Part shown: piece by piece, positions 34,292 through 42,743 of the stretch
Numbering within the stretch: the stretch's first letter is position 1
How the letters are laid out: each line of letters opens with the position of its first letter
Virus record (IMG/VR): IMGVR_UViG_3300027607_000131
Location: 1-45,995 of that record
DNA length: 45,995 nucleotides
From: a virus
Reading direction: 5' to 3' (one strand)
Made by a program: the position numbers and the translations under genes
The notes under the pieces: generated by a model
What the model saw: the letters and a program-made list of their open reading frames with translations, nothing else
Told to the model about the DNA's origin: nothing
Databases searched by the model: none

Positions 34292-34783
34292 TTAAAGCGT
34301 TGCGCCAACCGTCGGGTGCGTGAGCACGCCGGGGGCCACATTGCCTGAGGACTCGGCCGTGGTCAGAACGAGACGGTCGACCACTTCCGCACCAACGGTG
34401 GCATCGTCGTCAAGACGACCCGCTGTCGATGTGGAGTTGATCGCCGCGTTGGCCGCACAGGAGCTGCCCACATTGATCTCGTTCGCGACACCGCACACCA
34501 GCACCCAGCCATATTGGTTGTCGGCGAGTGTGCCGAAAGCCACGCCCACTTTTTCGCCAAAAGCACTGGCCGAATTGGTGGTGTCGATTTGATCCGCATC
34601 CCAATCTTGCGGGACAAGAACCACATCGGATTGACTGATCGCGCCGTTCGCGCGGACATAAACGAATTCGTCCCCGCTTTGCGACACATCGCAAGTGCCG
34701 AGTTCGAACACTTGTTCCGCATGGGCGTCGTCATAATTAACGCCCAAACGTCCCGATCCGCTTTTAGGAATCGTCAAAGCCAT
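34292..34783 (-). CDS. Capsid decoration-like protein
   Basis: The 163-residue protein starts MALTIPKSGSGRLGVNYDDA after AAGGAGGG. It is beta-rich and small, follows the major capsid gene by 13 bases, and has alternating hydrophobic strands (FVYVRANGAISQSDVVLV; EKVGVAFGTLADNQYGWVLV). This matches small capsid-decorating or stabilising proteins by size, place and style (for example the DUF2190-like group). The N-terminal part carries one cysteine. No enzymatic motif. Confidence 0.72.
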   Translation of the reverse strand: MALTIPKSGSGRLGVNYDDAHAEQVFELGTCDVSQSGDEFVYVRANGAISQSDVVLVPQDWDADQIDTTNSASAFGEKVGVAFGTLADNQYGWVLVCGVANEINVGSSCAANAAINSTSTAGRLDDDATVGAEVVDRLVLTTAESSGNVAPGVLTHPTVGATL

Positions 34784-34796
34784 TTCTTGACCCTCC

Positions 34797-35765
34797 TTAC
34801 GGTACGATGACGCCTTGAAGCGACCGGTTAGAGACGGTCATATTGCCCGCCCAGCCAATCAGCTTCACAAACGCATCCTGGTTCGTGGAAAAACGGTCCG
34901 CGCCCATCGGAACCATGTTCCGTTTGGCGTGTGGCCGATAGAAGATGTATTTCGTGTTGAGGAAATACATATGGTTTGCCGGGGCGTCGCCGCCCTGGCC
35001 GCCGTCACACACCACATCGGCGCCCATGAAGTTCAGCGACGGGAATCCGCGCGCTGCCGACTTGGAATCGTCGTTGATGCGTTGGATGGCCTGCAAGCTT
35101 TCCCAGTAATACCGGTAATAGGTATCGTCTGCCACGATCAGGTCCGGTTTATCCCGGTTCCGTTTCGTGTTGAGGAACAAGGTGTTCATCGCTTGCTGGA
35201 TGGTATCGGCACCCGGTGTCAGCGAGTTTGCACTAAAGTCAAACACGCTGTTCTGCCAAAAAGAATAAGTGGAGGAATTGATTCCGCCCACCGTTCCCGT
35301 GCCGGCATCGGAGACCAGCAATTGCAAGCCGCCGATTTGTTTACCGCCATCGCCGGTGCCGTCTGAGTAAACATCCGCACTCAGATTATTCACCAGCGTG
35401 CCTTCCGCATTGTCGATACGCGCGGCGAGAAGATCGACGACCTGCTCCTTCGAGGCATTTTGCAAACTTTCAAGACCCGACATAGAGACCGCGATGGCCG
35501 CCTGTTTGATCTCAAATTCTGCTGCGGTGATGACATCGCTCGGGCTGATGTCGAGGGTTTCGTAACCGGAATAGCGCTTATAGGTCGAGTTTTCCGAGTA
35601 AGCGATTTCTTCCAGAATGGTACGCCCGCCCGAGAACGGACGCGCCCGGCCATTTTCCTTCAACTTGGAAAGAAGGGCCGTATTGTCGGTAAAATTGTCA
35701 GCCAGTTTGCCTGAGCGTTTGCGCAAGGTCGTGGTCACAATTTCCGACAGGTTTGGTGAAGCCAT
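34797..35765 (-). CDS. Major capsid protein, HK97-fold
   Basis: The 322-residue protein starts MASPNLSEIVTTTLRKRSGK after AGGAGGAAAG. It has the typical order of a HK97-type coat protein: N-terminal arm, E-loop-like stretch (RPFSGGRTILEEIAYSENSTYKRYSGYETLDI), spine helix with SMSGLESLQNASKEQVVDLLAARIDNAE, and the A-domain end YFLNTKYIFYRPHAKRNMVP. DLIVADDTYYRYYWESLQ is a common A-domain segment. It follows a scaffold gene and precedes a decoration gene, the classic head order. No maturation protease gene is seen near it. Confidence 0.9.
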   Translation of the reverse strand: MASPNLSEIVTTTLRKRSGKLADNFTDNTALLSKLKENGRARPFSGGRTILEEIAYSENSTYKRYSGYETLDISPSDVITAAEFEIKQAAIAVSMSGLESLQNASKEQVVDLLAARIDNAEGTLVNNLSADVYSDGTGDGGKQIGGLQLLVSDAGTGTVGGINSSTYSFWQNSVFDFSANSLTPGADTIQQAMNTLFLNTKRNRDKPDLIVADDTYYRYYWESLQAIQRINDDSKSAARGFPSLNFMGADVVCDGGQGGDAPANHMYFLNTKYIFYRPHAKRNMVPMGADRFSTNQDAFVKLIGWAGNMTVSNRSLQGVIVP

Positions 35766-35780
35766 GTGGCTTTCCTCCTG

Positions 35781-37106
35781 TTATTTGAAATGTTCATCCC
35801 ACACGTCCGAAACCGTGTCGTAGACGCTTTCGGTCCGTGGTTCGCGGCGTGTGGCGCGGGGCGCTCCGGCTACGGAACTCCCTGCCCGGGCCGCGCGTGC
35901 TGCGCGCTGTCGTCGACTGGCTTCGTTCTCGCGCCAAGGATCTTGCGGGGCCTGCACGGGCGATGTCTCGATCGGAGGCATCGGTTCCGGTGCAGCCGCG
36001 TTCCTTTGTGGGCGCAAGGAAGGATCAAGGTGAACAGCTTTGTCGTAGGCGTCCTCAAGCGAGTCCGCCATACCTGCACGGATCAGCTTCGCCATCTGCG
36101 GCGCCAATTCCTTGGCATGCGGATGAAGCGGCGCACCGTGCGCATCGGTCGCTCGTAAGAACGACTCATACTCGTCAGTTACCGCCGCGCGTTGTTGTTC
36201 CAGCGCGGCTTCTTGTTGGCTTTGAATATATTGCTGGAGGGACTGCTGCTGTTGCTGCAGCTCCGCAATGGCCTGGTCCCGCTTCATGAGTTCCGGGTCC
36301 AGCGCAGGGCCCTGCTCCGGATCGGTAATCATTTGAGCGAGGGTTTCAATCGGGATCTGCCGCTGGGCGGCGATCCATTTGATGAATCCCGGCAGGTCGC
36401 GGCCGGCAAAATCACTCGCCGCCGCAATCTGCGCGAAATATTGGGGCACCGTCATGCCCGCCATCTGGATCGATTCCAGGCGCGGTTTGACGATGTCGTC
36501 GAGCTCTTCGTACAGGCGTCCCCGGTCGGAAAGCTCTTGGGTTTTGCGGGTATAATCCGCCTCCATGTCTTTGTGCCGCTTCGTCATAAAATGCTGGGCG
36601 GCGGGCGGCAGGCGTTTGAATTCCGCCTTGGCGTCGTCCGGCCAAGTATGGGGCGGATCGATGGGCGCCTCACTTGGGTGTGCGCTTCGATCGCCATTTC
36701 GATCGCCATGCCGGGCGGCCCGTCCATTTGAGCGCTGTTCTGCGCGTGCATCTGTCCAGTGCCCTGACTCTTGATCACGCGCAAACGCCCGCGACCGGGA
36801 ACTGCGGAATTCGTCCTCCCGCGGTTCCGGCCTCTCGGCCCTGCGGTCTTGACGCCGTCTTTGCCGCCTGCTCTGGAAACGCCCTCCTCTTTCTTCTCTT
36901 TCATCATCAGAAAGGGTGTGACGTTTGCTGCGGTCCGGCCGGGCTGATCCATCATGCGTGTAGGGATCAAGGCTATTAAGGACACCGTCAGATATCGGCG
37001 CCGGATCGGGGACGTCCCCCTCACCGGTTTCCAAACGTGTCGGTGCATCGGCATTCAGGCTGTCAAACGCATCAAGCTCGCTTAAATCGACGTTCGTATC
37101 AGACAT
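35781..37106 (-). CDS. Capsid scaffolding protein
   Basis: The 441-residue protein starts at ATG 37106 after AAAGGAGA (MSDTNVDLSELDAFDSLNAD). It is very polar. The N-terminal third is arginine- and glutamate-rich (RSRRQRRRQDRRAERPEPRED type). The middle has PPAAQHFMTKRHKDMEADY and KTQELSDRGRLYEELDDIV helices, found in scaffolds of this phage type, and a glutamine-rich coiled coil. The C-terminus (TVSDVWDEHFK) is acidic-basic as expected for coat binding. It lies 15 bases before the capsid gene. Confidence 0.85.
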   Translation of the reverse strand: MSDTNVDLSELDAFDSLNADAPTRLETGEGDVPDPAPISDGVLNSLDPYTHDGSARPDRSKRHTLSDDEREERGGRFQSRRQRRRQDRRAERPEPREDEFRSSRSRAFARDQESGHWTDARAEQRSNGRAARHGDRNGDRSAHPSEAPIDPPHTWPDDAKAEFKRLPPAAQHFMTKRHKDMEADYTRKTQELSDRGRLYEELDDIVKPRLESIQMAGMTVPQYFAQIAAASDFAGRDLPGFIKWIAAQRQIPIETLAQMITDPEQGPALDPELMKRDQAIAELQQQQQSLQQYIQSQQEAALEQQRAAVTDEYESFLRATDAHGAPLHPHAKELAPQMAKLIRAGMADSLEDAYDKAVHLDPSLRPQRNAAAPEPMPPIETSPVQAPQDPWRENEASRRQRAARAARAGSSVAGAPRATRREPRTESVYDTVSDVWDEHFK

Positions 37107-37225
37107 AGAGTCTCCTTTACCGAGGCCCGCGCCCGTTTTGGGAGGGGCTGACTCGGATGGGGTGAAGGCTGCGTTCATGCAGCCGGTGTTATTCCCGAGG
37201 CGGGAATGAGTGATGTCGTTAAGAT

Positions 37226-37234
37226 GTGTACGGA
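37226..37234 (-). promoter_or_regulatory. Conserved box upstream of scaffold gene
   Basis: The minus strand reads TCCGTACACATCTTA, 120 bases before the scaffold start. The same box lies before several cargo genes, so head and cargo genes may be co-regulated. Confidence 0.5.
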
Positions 37235-37247
37235 TTATTTGGAGTTC

Positions 37248-37332
37248 GTAGGGCGGGTTAGCCCGGACCTGCACCGGGCGTAACCCGCCATCAGCGCAGC
37301 GAGTTGCAACGGCGGGACACGTCCCGCCCTAC
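37248..37332. repeat. Palindromic repeat, family 2 (copy 2)
   Basis: GTAGGGCGGGTTAGCCCG, then CGTAACCCGCCATCAGCG and ACGGCGGGACACGTCCCGCC with a CTAC end; matches 45488-45564 closely, including the bases between the stems. Confidence 0.82.
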
Positions 37333-37341
37333 ATTTATCGT

Positions 37342-37455
37342 GTCATCCCCGAAGACACGCAGTGTCTATCGGGGATCTATACCCCTGCGCTCGCAATTTT
37401 CATGGTTGTAGTTATGGATCTCAGATAATCGCAGTCGCGATTTGGGAGATTATAA
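37342..37455. repeat. REP-type repeat, family 3 (copy 4)
   Basis: GTCATCCCCGAAGACACGC ... TATCGGGGATCTATACCCC ... TTATGGATCTCAGATAATCG, with degenerate right arm. It fills part of the 37107-37595 gap, which holds no gene. Confidence 0.75.
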
Positions 37456-37595
37456 AGAAGGTGGCCGCCCATGGTGGGATTAACGCCCTGCTTTACTTGT
37501 GCATCCGTCTCCCTCAAACCGTCATCGCCGGATTCATTCCGGCGATCCAAATAACGGCAAACAAATGAGGAGTACCGAAATTTTTCTGGACTAAT

Positions 37596-39194
37596 TCATC
37601 TTCTTCCACGACGCATGATGTGATCCATGATTGCGTCATTGACGTAGTCATAAGCGTCCGCAAATCCGTCCTGAATATTGGAGACAATTTTTGTGAATTC
37701 ATCTTTGGTGAACTGATAACCAGGCGGCACCTTGTTTTCAACGAACCAGGCCGAATACCCATTTGCAATCTCGCCCATTGCCTGTGCAGCCAAGGGTTCG
37801 AGGCCCCTGCCAATGGCCCAACGTGTTACACCGTTACCAACTGCTGCTCCAAGGCTAGAAACAATCATGTTAATACCCGGATCGCCGGTAATCTCTTCCG
37901 AGATGGCGTCTTTCGACAATGACCCACCCATGGCGATCAACATGTCTTTCATAACATCTGCTGTCACGTTGTCAGCTTTGAGCGCACCGGAGGCTAATCC
38001 TTGGATAGCAGCAATACTGAGTTTGCCAATATCAAACTCGCCTTTAACCCGTTGAGACCAATATTCGCCCGCCGTCGAGGTCAACACGGACCCGCCGACC
38101 AAAGCTCTTTCTGCGGCTGAGGAGAAGTCGGATGTTGAAAATTTGACGGTATCATCTCCCCCCGACAGTTGGGGCCGGTTCCCCAACTCGCCATTGTGGT
38201 TTTCGGCTTTGATTCTGGTTCCTTGCGGCCGCCGCCGGCGCGTTAGTCTTCCTAGTAATTTCTTCGTCTGCCTTGGAGGTAAGAACGCCACGGCCAGCAT
38301 GACCTGTGCGCCCATTTGGGCCCGGGCAAAGGCTTGTGGATTCTCGCGCTTTAACTCTTCGACTGAGAACCCTTCAACAAACGCCACCAATTGATCGGCG
38401 AGCCGCGCAATCTCAGCTGCCGGATCAAAGTCGAGTGCGCTTTGCGCTACTCTCAGGGCTCCCTCGCGCAACGCCTTTTTTACTATGCCGCCCGAAGCCA
38501 GATCCAAACCATGCAGCATGGCATTTTGGAGAAATTCAGGTTGCTCCGACAGATATTCGGCCGCATCGGCGGCATACTCGAACGCGCGGCGAGCGATATC
38601 TTGAAAGACGCTTCCCTCTTCGTCATCGAAGGCGCCATCAGGCGTGGCCGTGCTACCGGTCTCAGAAGACAATTGCCTCAGTTCTCGCTCGCGCAGAAAC
38701 AACTCTTGCGCTTCCTCGTCCTCCAAAACGCTTGCGATCGTTTCGTCGTCAAGACCGGCGTCAAACAGGCGCGCGCCTGCTTCCTGATTGGCGAGCGCCC
38801 TTTCCCGCTGAAGCGCGTTCGGCTCCCCGGCGACACTCCCGGAGGCCCAATCGGTGACCCCATCATCAAGCAGGCTGTCGAATATGCCGCCCTCTGAGGT
38901 GGAGCCCGGTTGCTCATGGTAGGCTACGTTTGCGCCGCCGTGCGAAAGCTGGTCTTCCTCAAGGAATGACCATGCCCTGTTCCCTTGATCGACGTCCCAT
39001 GGCTCCCATGCTTCAGACGCATCCAAACCATTTTGAAATCCGGCATTGACGATCTTCAATGGCGTGTGCCCATTCAGATGTAAAACCGCCTCTTTCATAT
39101 TGTCTTTAATAAGATCAGGTTCGTACGTGCCGATACCGAAAGACGGTTTGCCATGCACTACACGCTCAGCAAGGAAGCTTCTGTTGTTTGCCAC
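37596..39194 (-). CDS. Large putative cargo/effector protein
   Basis: The 532-residue protein starts at GTG 39194 (MANNRSFLAERVVHGKPSFG); no good ribosome site is seen. Residues 1 to ~130 are soluble, residues ~130-330 helical and charged (LFLRERELRQLSSETG; AFEYAADAAEYLSEQPEFLQ). An amphipathic stretch follows with LRVAQSALDF, QVMLAVAFLPPRQTKKLL and a basic RRRRPQG. The last ~170 residues are glycine/alanine-rich helices (SLGAAVGNGVTRWAIG) ending with a charged helix and MRRGRR. It is the largest insert and lies directly before the head genes. It may insert into membranes or be an injection protein; no catalytic motif. Confidence 0.72.
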   Translation of the reverse strand: MANNRSFLAERVVHGKPSFGIGTYEPDLIKDNMKEAVLHLNGHTPLKIVNAGFQNGLDASEAWEPWDVDQGNRAWSFLEEDQLSHGGANVAYHEQPGSTSEGGIFDSLLDDGVTDWASGSVAGEPNALQRERALANQEAGARLFDAGLDDETIASVLEDEEAQELFLRERELRQLSSETGSTATPDGAFDDEEGSVFQDIARRAFEYAADAAEYLSEQPEFLQNAMLHGLDLASGGIVKKALREGALRVAQSALDFDPAAEIARLADQLVAFVEGFSVEELKRENPQAFARAQMGAQVMLAVAFLPPRQTKKLLGRLTRRRRPQGTRIKAENHNGELGNRPQLSGGDDTVKFSTSDFSSAAERALVGGSVLTSTAGEYWSQRVKGEFDIGKLSIAAIQGLASGALKADNVTADVMKDMLIAMGGSLSKDAISEEITGDPGINMIVSSLGAAVGNGVTRWAIGRGLEPLAAQAMGEIANGYSAWFVENKVPPGYQFTKDEFTKIVSNIQDGFADAYDYVNDAIMDHIMRRGRR

Positions 39195-39330
39195 GAAAAA
39201 AACTCATAATTGTTCTGAATGAAGAAACCGATGAACGTTTTCCACGTTCCAAAAAAGACACCCAGTCAGGCGGTGCCGAAATTCGTTCACGCTTCAACTT
39301 GAAGACGCGTTCGACACCGGCTAGCGTGTC

Positions 39331-39669
39331 GTGATGATGTTGCGAGTTATGACGAACAACACGCCAACCGCGGCTTTCTTCTTCTTTCTGCTGTGCGGAA
39401 CAAACACAGCGTATGCAGAAGAAACCTCTTCTTGCAGCGACACACTGTTGCCGCCAGAAACGAGGGAATCAGTGCTGCCCGGTGAAAGCTCAACACGTGA
39501 TGCCGTCAAGTCCACGCAAAATCCCGGCATCGACAAAGCCACAGAAGACCGGCCCCAGCCAAGAGTACAAATCCCACCCGATTACCGACTCACGCCGCCC
39601 GCATACCGGCTGTTTCCAAAGGAACCAAAACCATTAGGTCGCGAGCCTTGGGTACCGATCTGGATATAG
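39331..39669 (+). CDS. Secreted proline-rich protein
   Basis: The 112-residue frame starts at GTG 39331 with alternative ATGs at 39334, 39337 and 39349. It has a signal peptide (AAFFFFLLCGTNTAYA, cleavage after AYA) followed by a proline-rich mature part (VQIPPDYRLTPPAYRLFPKEPKPLG) and one cysteine. It is divergent from the cargo gene at 39194, 136 bases apart, in keeping with the envelope-protein pattern of the plus strand. Function unknown. Confidence 0.6.
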   Translation: MMMLRVMTNNTPTAAFFFFLLCGTNTAYAEETSSCSDTLLPPETRESVLPGESSTRDAVKSTQNPGIDKATEDRPQPRVQIPPDYRLTPPAYRLFPKEPKPLGREPWVPIWI

Positions 39670-40257
39670 GAAAACACGAGGCGGATGGTCGAGATTCATC
39701 CTGCGGTGACGCAAGCCCCTTTGATGCCTCTAGCCCGCCACAGTCCGCACGATTGGTAAAACGAGCGCGAGCAGGCCACTTTACCCATCATTTCCGGGCC
39801 CGTTCCGGCAACCGCACTAAATGACTCTTTATACTGAAGAAATGTCCCGCTAATGCAAAGCGGATGAACGGACAACACACTACCGGAACGGCATCGAACG
39901 ATGACTGGATCGTCGTTCCCAAAACAGCAAAGCTGTTATCGGGGATCCGTACCCCCTGTGCTCGCATCTTGGACGGCTGAGATTATGGATCTCCGATAAT
40001 CGCTCTCGCGATTTCGGAGATGACAATGTGAGGTGACCGCCGTTGGCGAAATCAGCATCCCGTCCTACCCCAGCACATTGTCATACCAAACAGGGCATCT
40101 GTACCGCTAGCTCCAGTGTGCGGTATCCTTTACGTGTACGGACCCTAGGCACGCGGTTTTTCAAACACAAGTGTTTCGCGTGTGTCGATACCTCCGACAT
40201 GCGGGCACCCGCAAAAGTTCCCTTTTCGGGACCCGAGCCTTCACCGGTCAAGCAACC
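39670..40257. other. 588-base gap with REP copy and regulatory module
   Basis: A family-3 repeat lies at 39911-40024 (TTATCGGGGATCCGTACCCC, TTATGGATCTCCGATAATCG, CGGAGATGACA). A regulatory module follows at 40131-40178. I see no gene in it. Confidence 0.6.
40131..40178 (-). promoter_or_regulatory. Box plus AACACAAGTGTTTCG module (copy 1)
   Basis: TACGTGTACGGA (40131-40142) is followed by AACACAAGTGTTTCG at 40164-40178. The same two words recur with the same spacing at 43474-43520. AAACAC-AA-GTGTTT is a perfect dyad. A two-part operator or promoter is likely. The next minus-strand start is far (39194), with repeat material between. Confidence 0.5.
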
Positions 40258-40857
40258 CTATGTGAGGCCGTATTCCGATTTGTGTTCTCTGTAATACTCC
40301 AGCACCTCATCCGCGGTCCGGCGCGCCTCGCCTTCGTTTCCACCTCTTAGCAGGTCATGGTACTCTTCCCCTTGCTCGACATGACGCAGTTCGTGCGCGA
40401 ACGTACCCAGCGTTAGAGTGGACTCAGGCGAGACATAAATCGCCCCATTTTTGACCCAGGCCCCCGGTTTGAATCCGACTTCCTCTTGAACCTTGATGAA
40501 TTCAGAAGGTCTTGGGTCATATATCGTGGTGTTGTGTGCCTCATACTTGAGATCGGATACCGCATCGGAGATGAGTTGCGCAATATTCCCAAGGCCGGCC
40601 TGCGGCAATGTCTTCGTATCTTTGTAATCTATTACAGGTCCACCAGCGGAAGATCGCAGCATCATGGGTGCAGATGCAGCCCGCCTGTCGTCAAAAGCCA
40701 ATTCGGCTGACAGTTTATTTTCTGTCCGACGCGCGAAAGCTGGGTCGAGTTTTGTGGGGCCGGTTGCACCCTCCCTTTTTTTTAAACCTTTCCGCTCTGC
40801 ATCAGAGGCAACGTCGTTAATGAGCTTGATTATAGTGTCTCTGTTCGATTCGGGCAT
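40258..40857 (-). CDS. Putative cargo/effector with HExxH metallopeptidase motif
   Basis: The 199-residue protein starts MPESNRDTIIKLINDVASDA after AAAGGA; longer frames are rejected. The C-terminal domain has IYVSPESTLTLGTFAHELRHVEQG with HELRH at residues 155-159, a gluzincin-type zinc site. A later NEGEARRTADEV (~174-186) could give the third ligand (E175 or E177). The HELxHVxQ pattern is like DUF4157, a peptidase domain common among polymorphic toxin and contractile-injection effectors. The N-terminal helix with ~80 polar residues is like the other cargo proteins. No signal peptide, so export would be by the virion or lysis. The divergent neighbour is the fragment at 41005. Confidence 0.75.
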   Translation of the reverse strand: MPESNRDTIIKLINDVASDAERKGLKKREGATGPTKLDPAFARRTENKLSAELAFDDRRAASAPMMLRSSAGGPVIDYKDTKTLPQAGLGNIAQLISDAVSDLKYEAHNTTIYDPRPSEFIKVQEEVGFKPGAWVKNGAIYVSPESTLTLGTFAHELRHVEQGEEYHDLLRGGNEGEARRTADEVLEYYREHKSEYGLT

Positions 40858-41004
40858 GAGAGGTCCTTTATGGTGGTGGGAAATACGCAACGTGCATGCG
40901 AAGGCGCACAAGGCTTGATCCGCCATCATCGGAACCGCACCGCTACTGTCCGGCCCAATTGATGAAGTGCGGTTTACGGCAGGCCGGTTTTTTAGCCCCG
41001 GTTC

Positions 41005-41247
41005 ATGCCTTTCAATGAACAAGAAAATGGTGAACGCGCGGACGACGTAAAATACACCGTCCGGCATCGGGAACTGACACGTTCCGCAATCGGTAAATTA
41101 AAGCCCGAACATCGCACAGACCTTGAAAAGATCTTGGCCTGCTGGGACTTTCATCATTATTCAAAGAGTGACCGGATGCGTTATGGGCCCAATTCGCATC
41201 GCAGCCTTGACAAGATCATTGAGCGCATCGTCGATGACTGCGAATAG
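41005..41247 (+). CDS. Short protein resembling the C-terminus of the Sel1-like family
   Basis: The 80-residue protein (MPFNEQENGERADDVKYTVR) has no membrane helix. Its centre LKPEHRTDLEKILACWDFHH aligns with LSPEQRDQVTDVVACWYQY and LNAEEARQVTEIVDCWYEN of the Sel1-like anchored proteins. Its end (RSLDKIIERIVDDCE) aligns with their final APWQEVLRDCD element. It is thus either a decayed copy with a new start or a small free version of that domain. It is divergent from the metallopeptidase gene at 40857, where the full-length family would be expected. No ribosome site is clear. Confidence 0.55.
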   Translation: MPFNEQENGERADDVKYTVRHRELTRSAIGKLKPEHRTDLEKILACWDFHHYSKSDRMRYGPNSHRSLDKIIERIVDDCE

Positions 41248-41427
41248 GCGACCTCAACTCCGCCTCCGCAGTTCTGATGTTTCATTGAGTGAGCAGACAA
41301 ACACAAGGCAGAGCGTAGCGCCTTCCCATCCGCCAGCGTTCGTCTGAACGGACAGATTTGAGTGCCGGGAACGGATTGAACAGTGCCTGCCAATTACGCT
41401 AAAGTTGAACCAAACAGGGAGGGTTCT

Positions 41428-41817
41428 ATGGTTCGGTTGATTACTTTGTTAGTTGCATGCGCCTTCGTATTGAGTGGTTGCGAAAGCCCTTCTAATTCCT
41501 CTGATTCAAAAACAGCAAGGCATCAAAGACAAGCTGACGATTGGCGGCAAATTGAAGACATATTCATCGGTGCCCCCGAGTCCGATCTCGTAAATCAGAT
41601 GGGACCACCTGAGGAAGTGTACACAACCTCAGACGGAACTCGGGTCTTGTCCTATGAGTGGGGCCGAACAATTGAAACAACTGGAAAAGTAAGGGGCCGA
41701 GATAGAGATCGTTACACCAGTGCAACAACTTTAAAAGAATGCGACCTGGTTGTGTCTGTCCAAGAGGGCGTCGTGAAATCAATGGATTTCAGAGGCAATT
41801 GGTGTCCACAATTCTGA
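41428..41817 (+). CDS. Outer-membrane-type lipoprotein, BamE/SmpA-like fold (copy 2)
   Basis: The 129-residue product starts at ATG 41428 with AGGGAGGG upstream. The lipobox is LSGC (Cys18). The mature part has FIGAPESDLVNQMGPPEEVYTTSDGTRVLSYEW, parallel to the lipoprotein at 13726, and the same late cysteine pair (LKECDLVV, GNWCPQF). It points tail-to-tail to the cargo gene at 41961, as copy 1 does to 14178. Conserved placement against unrelated minus-strand genes suggests a linked unit rather than chance. Confidence 0.78.
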   Translation: MVRLITLLVACAFVLSGCESPSNSSDSKTARHQRQADDWRQIEDIFIGAPESDLVNQMGPPEEVYTTSDGTRVLSYEWGRTIETTGKVRGRDRDRYTSATTLKECDLVVSVQEGVVKSMDFRGNWCPQF

Positions 41818-41960
41818 CCCCTACCGCATCAGAAACACCAGCACTCACGCTGAACGTCTGGTTCTATCTGTAATCTGATTGAATTAGCACTTACACCAGC
41901 CTCAACACCGTAGGTTGATTCATAGCATATTCATCTATTTTAGTACGCGAAGGAAGCGGT

Positions 41961-42743
41961 TTAGCGTTCTACCAGTTTGTCTAGCCCGTATTTGCGCATC
42001 TTTTGTTCGACTACGTCACCAATATCGCCGTACTGGCGCCCCCCCAATTTCTGCGCCTTCTTAAACATGCGCGCTGCGGTCCAAGAGTCGAGGGCATTGG
42101 CAAGACCTTGAGTCCAGCCAGCTACCACACTGCCTTTGGTGTCAAACCAATCGCTGCCGCGCCTGAAGAAATCTTCCGCCCAGTCCTCCCAACTGTCGGC
42201 CGAGCCTTCAGTTTTTTCGGAATCTGTGTCTTGTTCTTCCTTGTCATTTCTGTCGGGCCTAGCTGCGGGTCTCTGATGACTGCCGATCAATTCGCCTTTG
42301 AGGATATCGCCTGTCTTTTGTGCCGCAATACCGGCTAACGACGCACCTGCACCCATCGCACCCTTTGCAGCTTTTCCGATTTCTGCTTTCAGCCCAGCTT
42401 GTGTGAGATCGTGGCGGTTTTCCGGTGAAAGGGCTGCTCGATCATCGAGTTTTCCATCGCCACTTCTATAATCGTCCGTATTCGGGGATGAGCTTTCCAG
42501 CACACTTCCACCGGTCATAGTATCAGTCGCGTTCAGCGCATTTTGAGGTATTGACGACTTATTCTGATCCGCAAGTTCCGACAATAGCTTGACTGATATC
42601 GGTCCAGTCTCTTTATCTGCTGCCCTCCAACCTTTTTCTTCGTCATCAGAGTCGTCTTTCCCGCCCCCATAGGGCACCCACTTCATTGCAAGGGCCAGTT
42701 GCTGAGGCGTTGGAAGTCGGTTGGTAATATGACTCACAGACAT
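41961..42743 (-). CDS. Putative cargo/effector, helical
   Basis: The 260-residue protein starts MSVSHITNRLPTPQQLALAM after GAAGGAA. Residues ~30-110 are polar. Residues ~110-150 hold a glycine/alanine stretch (IGKAAKGAMGAGASLAGIAAQ). An acidic linker (DRNDKEEQDTDSEKTEG) leads to a tryptophan-rich amphipathic end (SWEDWAEDFFRRGSDWFD; VVAGWTQGLANALDSWTAARMF) and a basic C-terminal helix. The layout recalls the proteins at 27570 and 37596. It may interact with membranes. No catalytic motif. Confidence 0.68.
   Translation of the reverse strand: MSVSHITNRLPTPQQLALAMKWVPYGGGKDDSDDEEKGWRAADKETGPISVKLLSELADQNKSSIPQNALNATDTMTGGSVLESSSPNTDDYRSGDGKLDDRAALSPENRHDLTQAGLKAEIGKAAKGAMGAGASLAGIAAQKTGDILKGELIGSHQRPAARPDRNDKEEQDTDSEKTEGSADSWEDWAEDFFRRGSDWFDTKGSVVAGWTQGLANALDSWTAARMFKKAQKLGGRQYGDIGDVVEQKMRKYGLDKLVER

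Noticed and set aside
35837-36731. Plus-strand open frames within the scaffold region
   Set aside because: They are shadows of the minus-strand scaffold gene, which has a ribosome site and coherent protein features.
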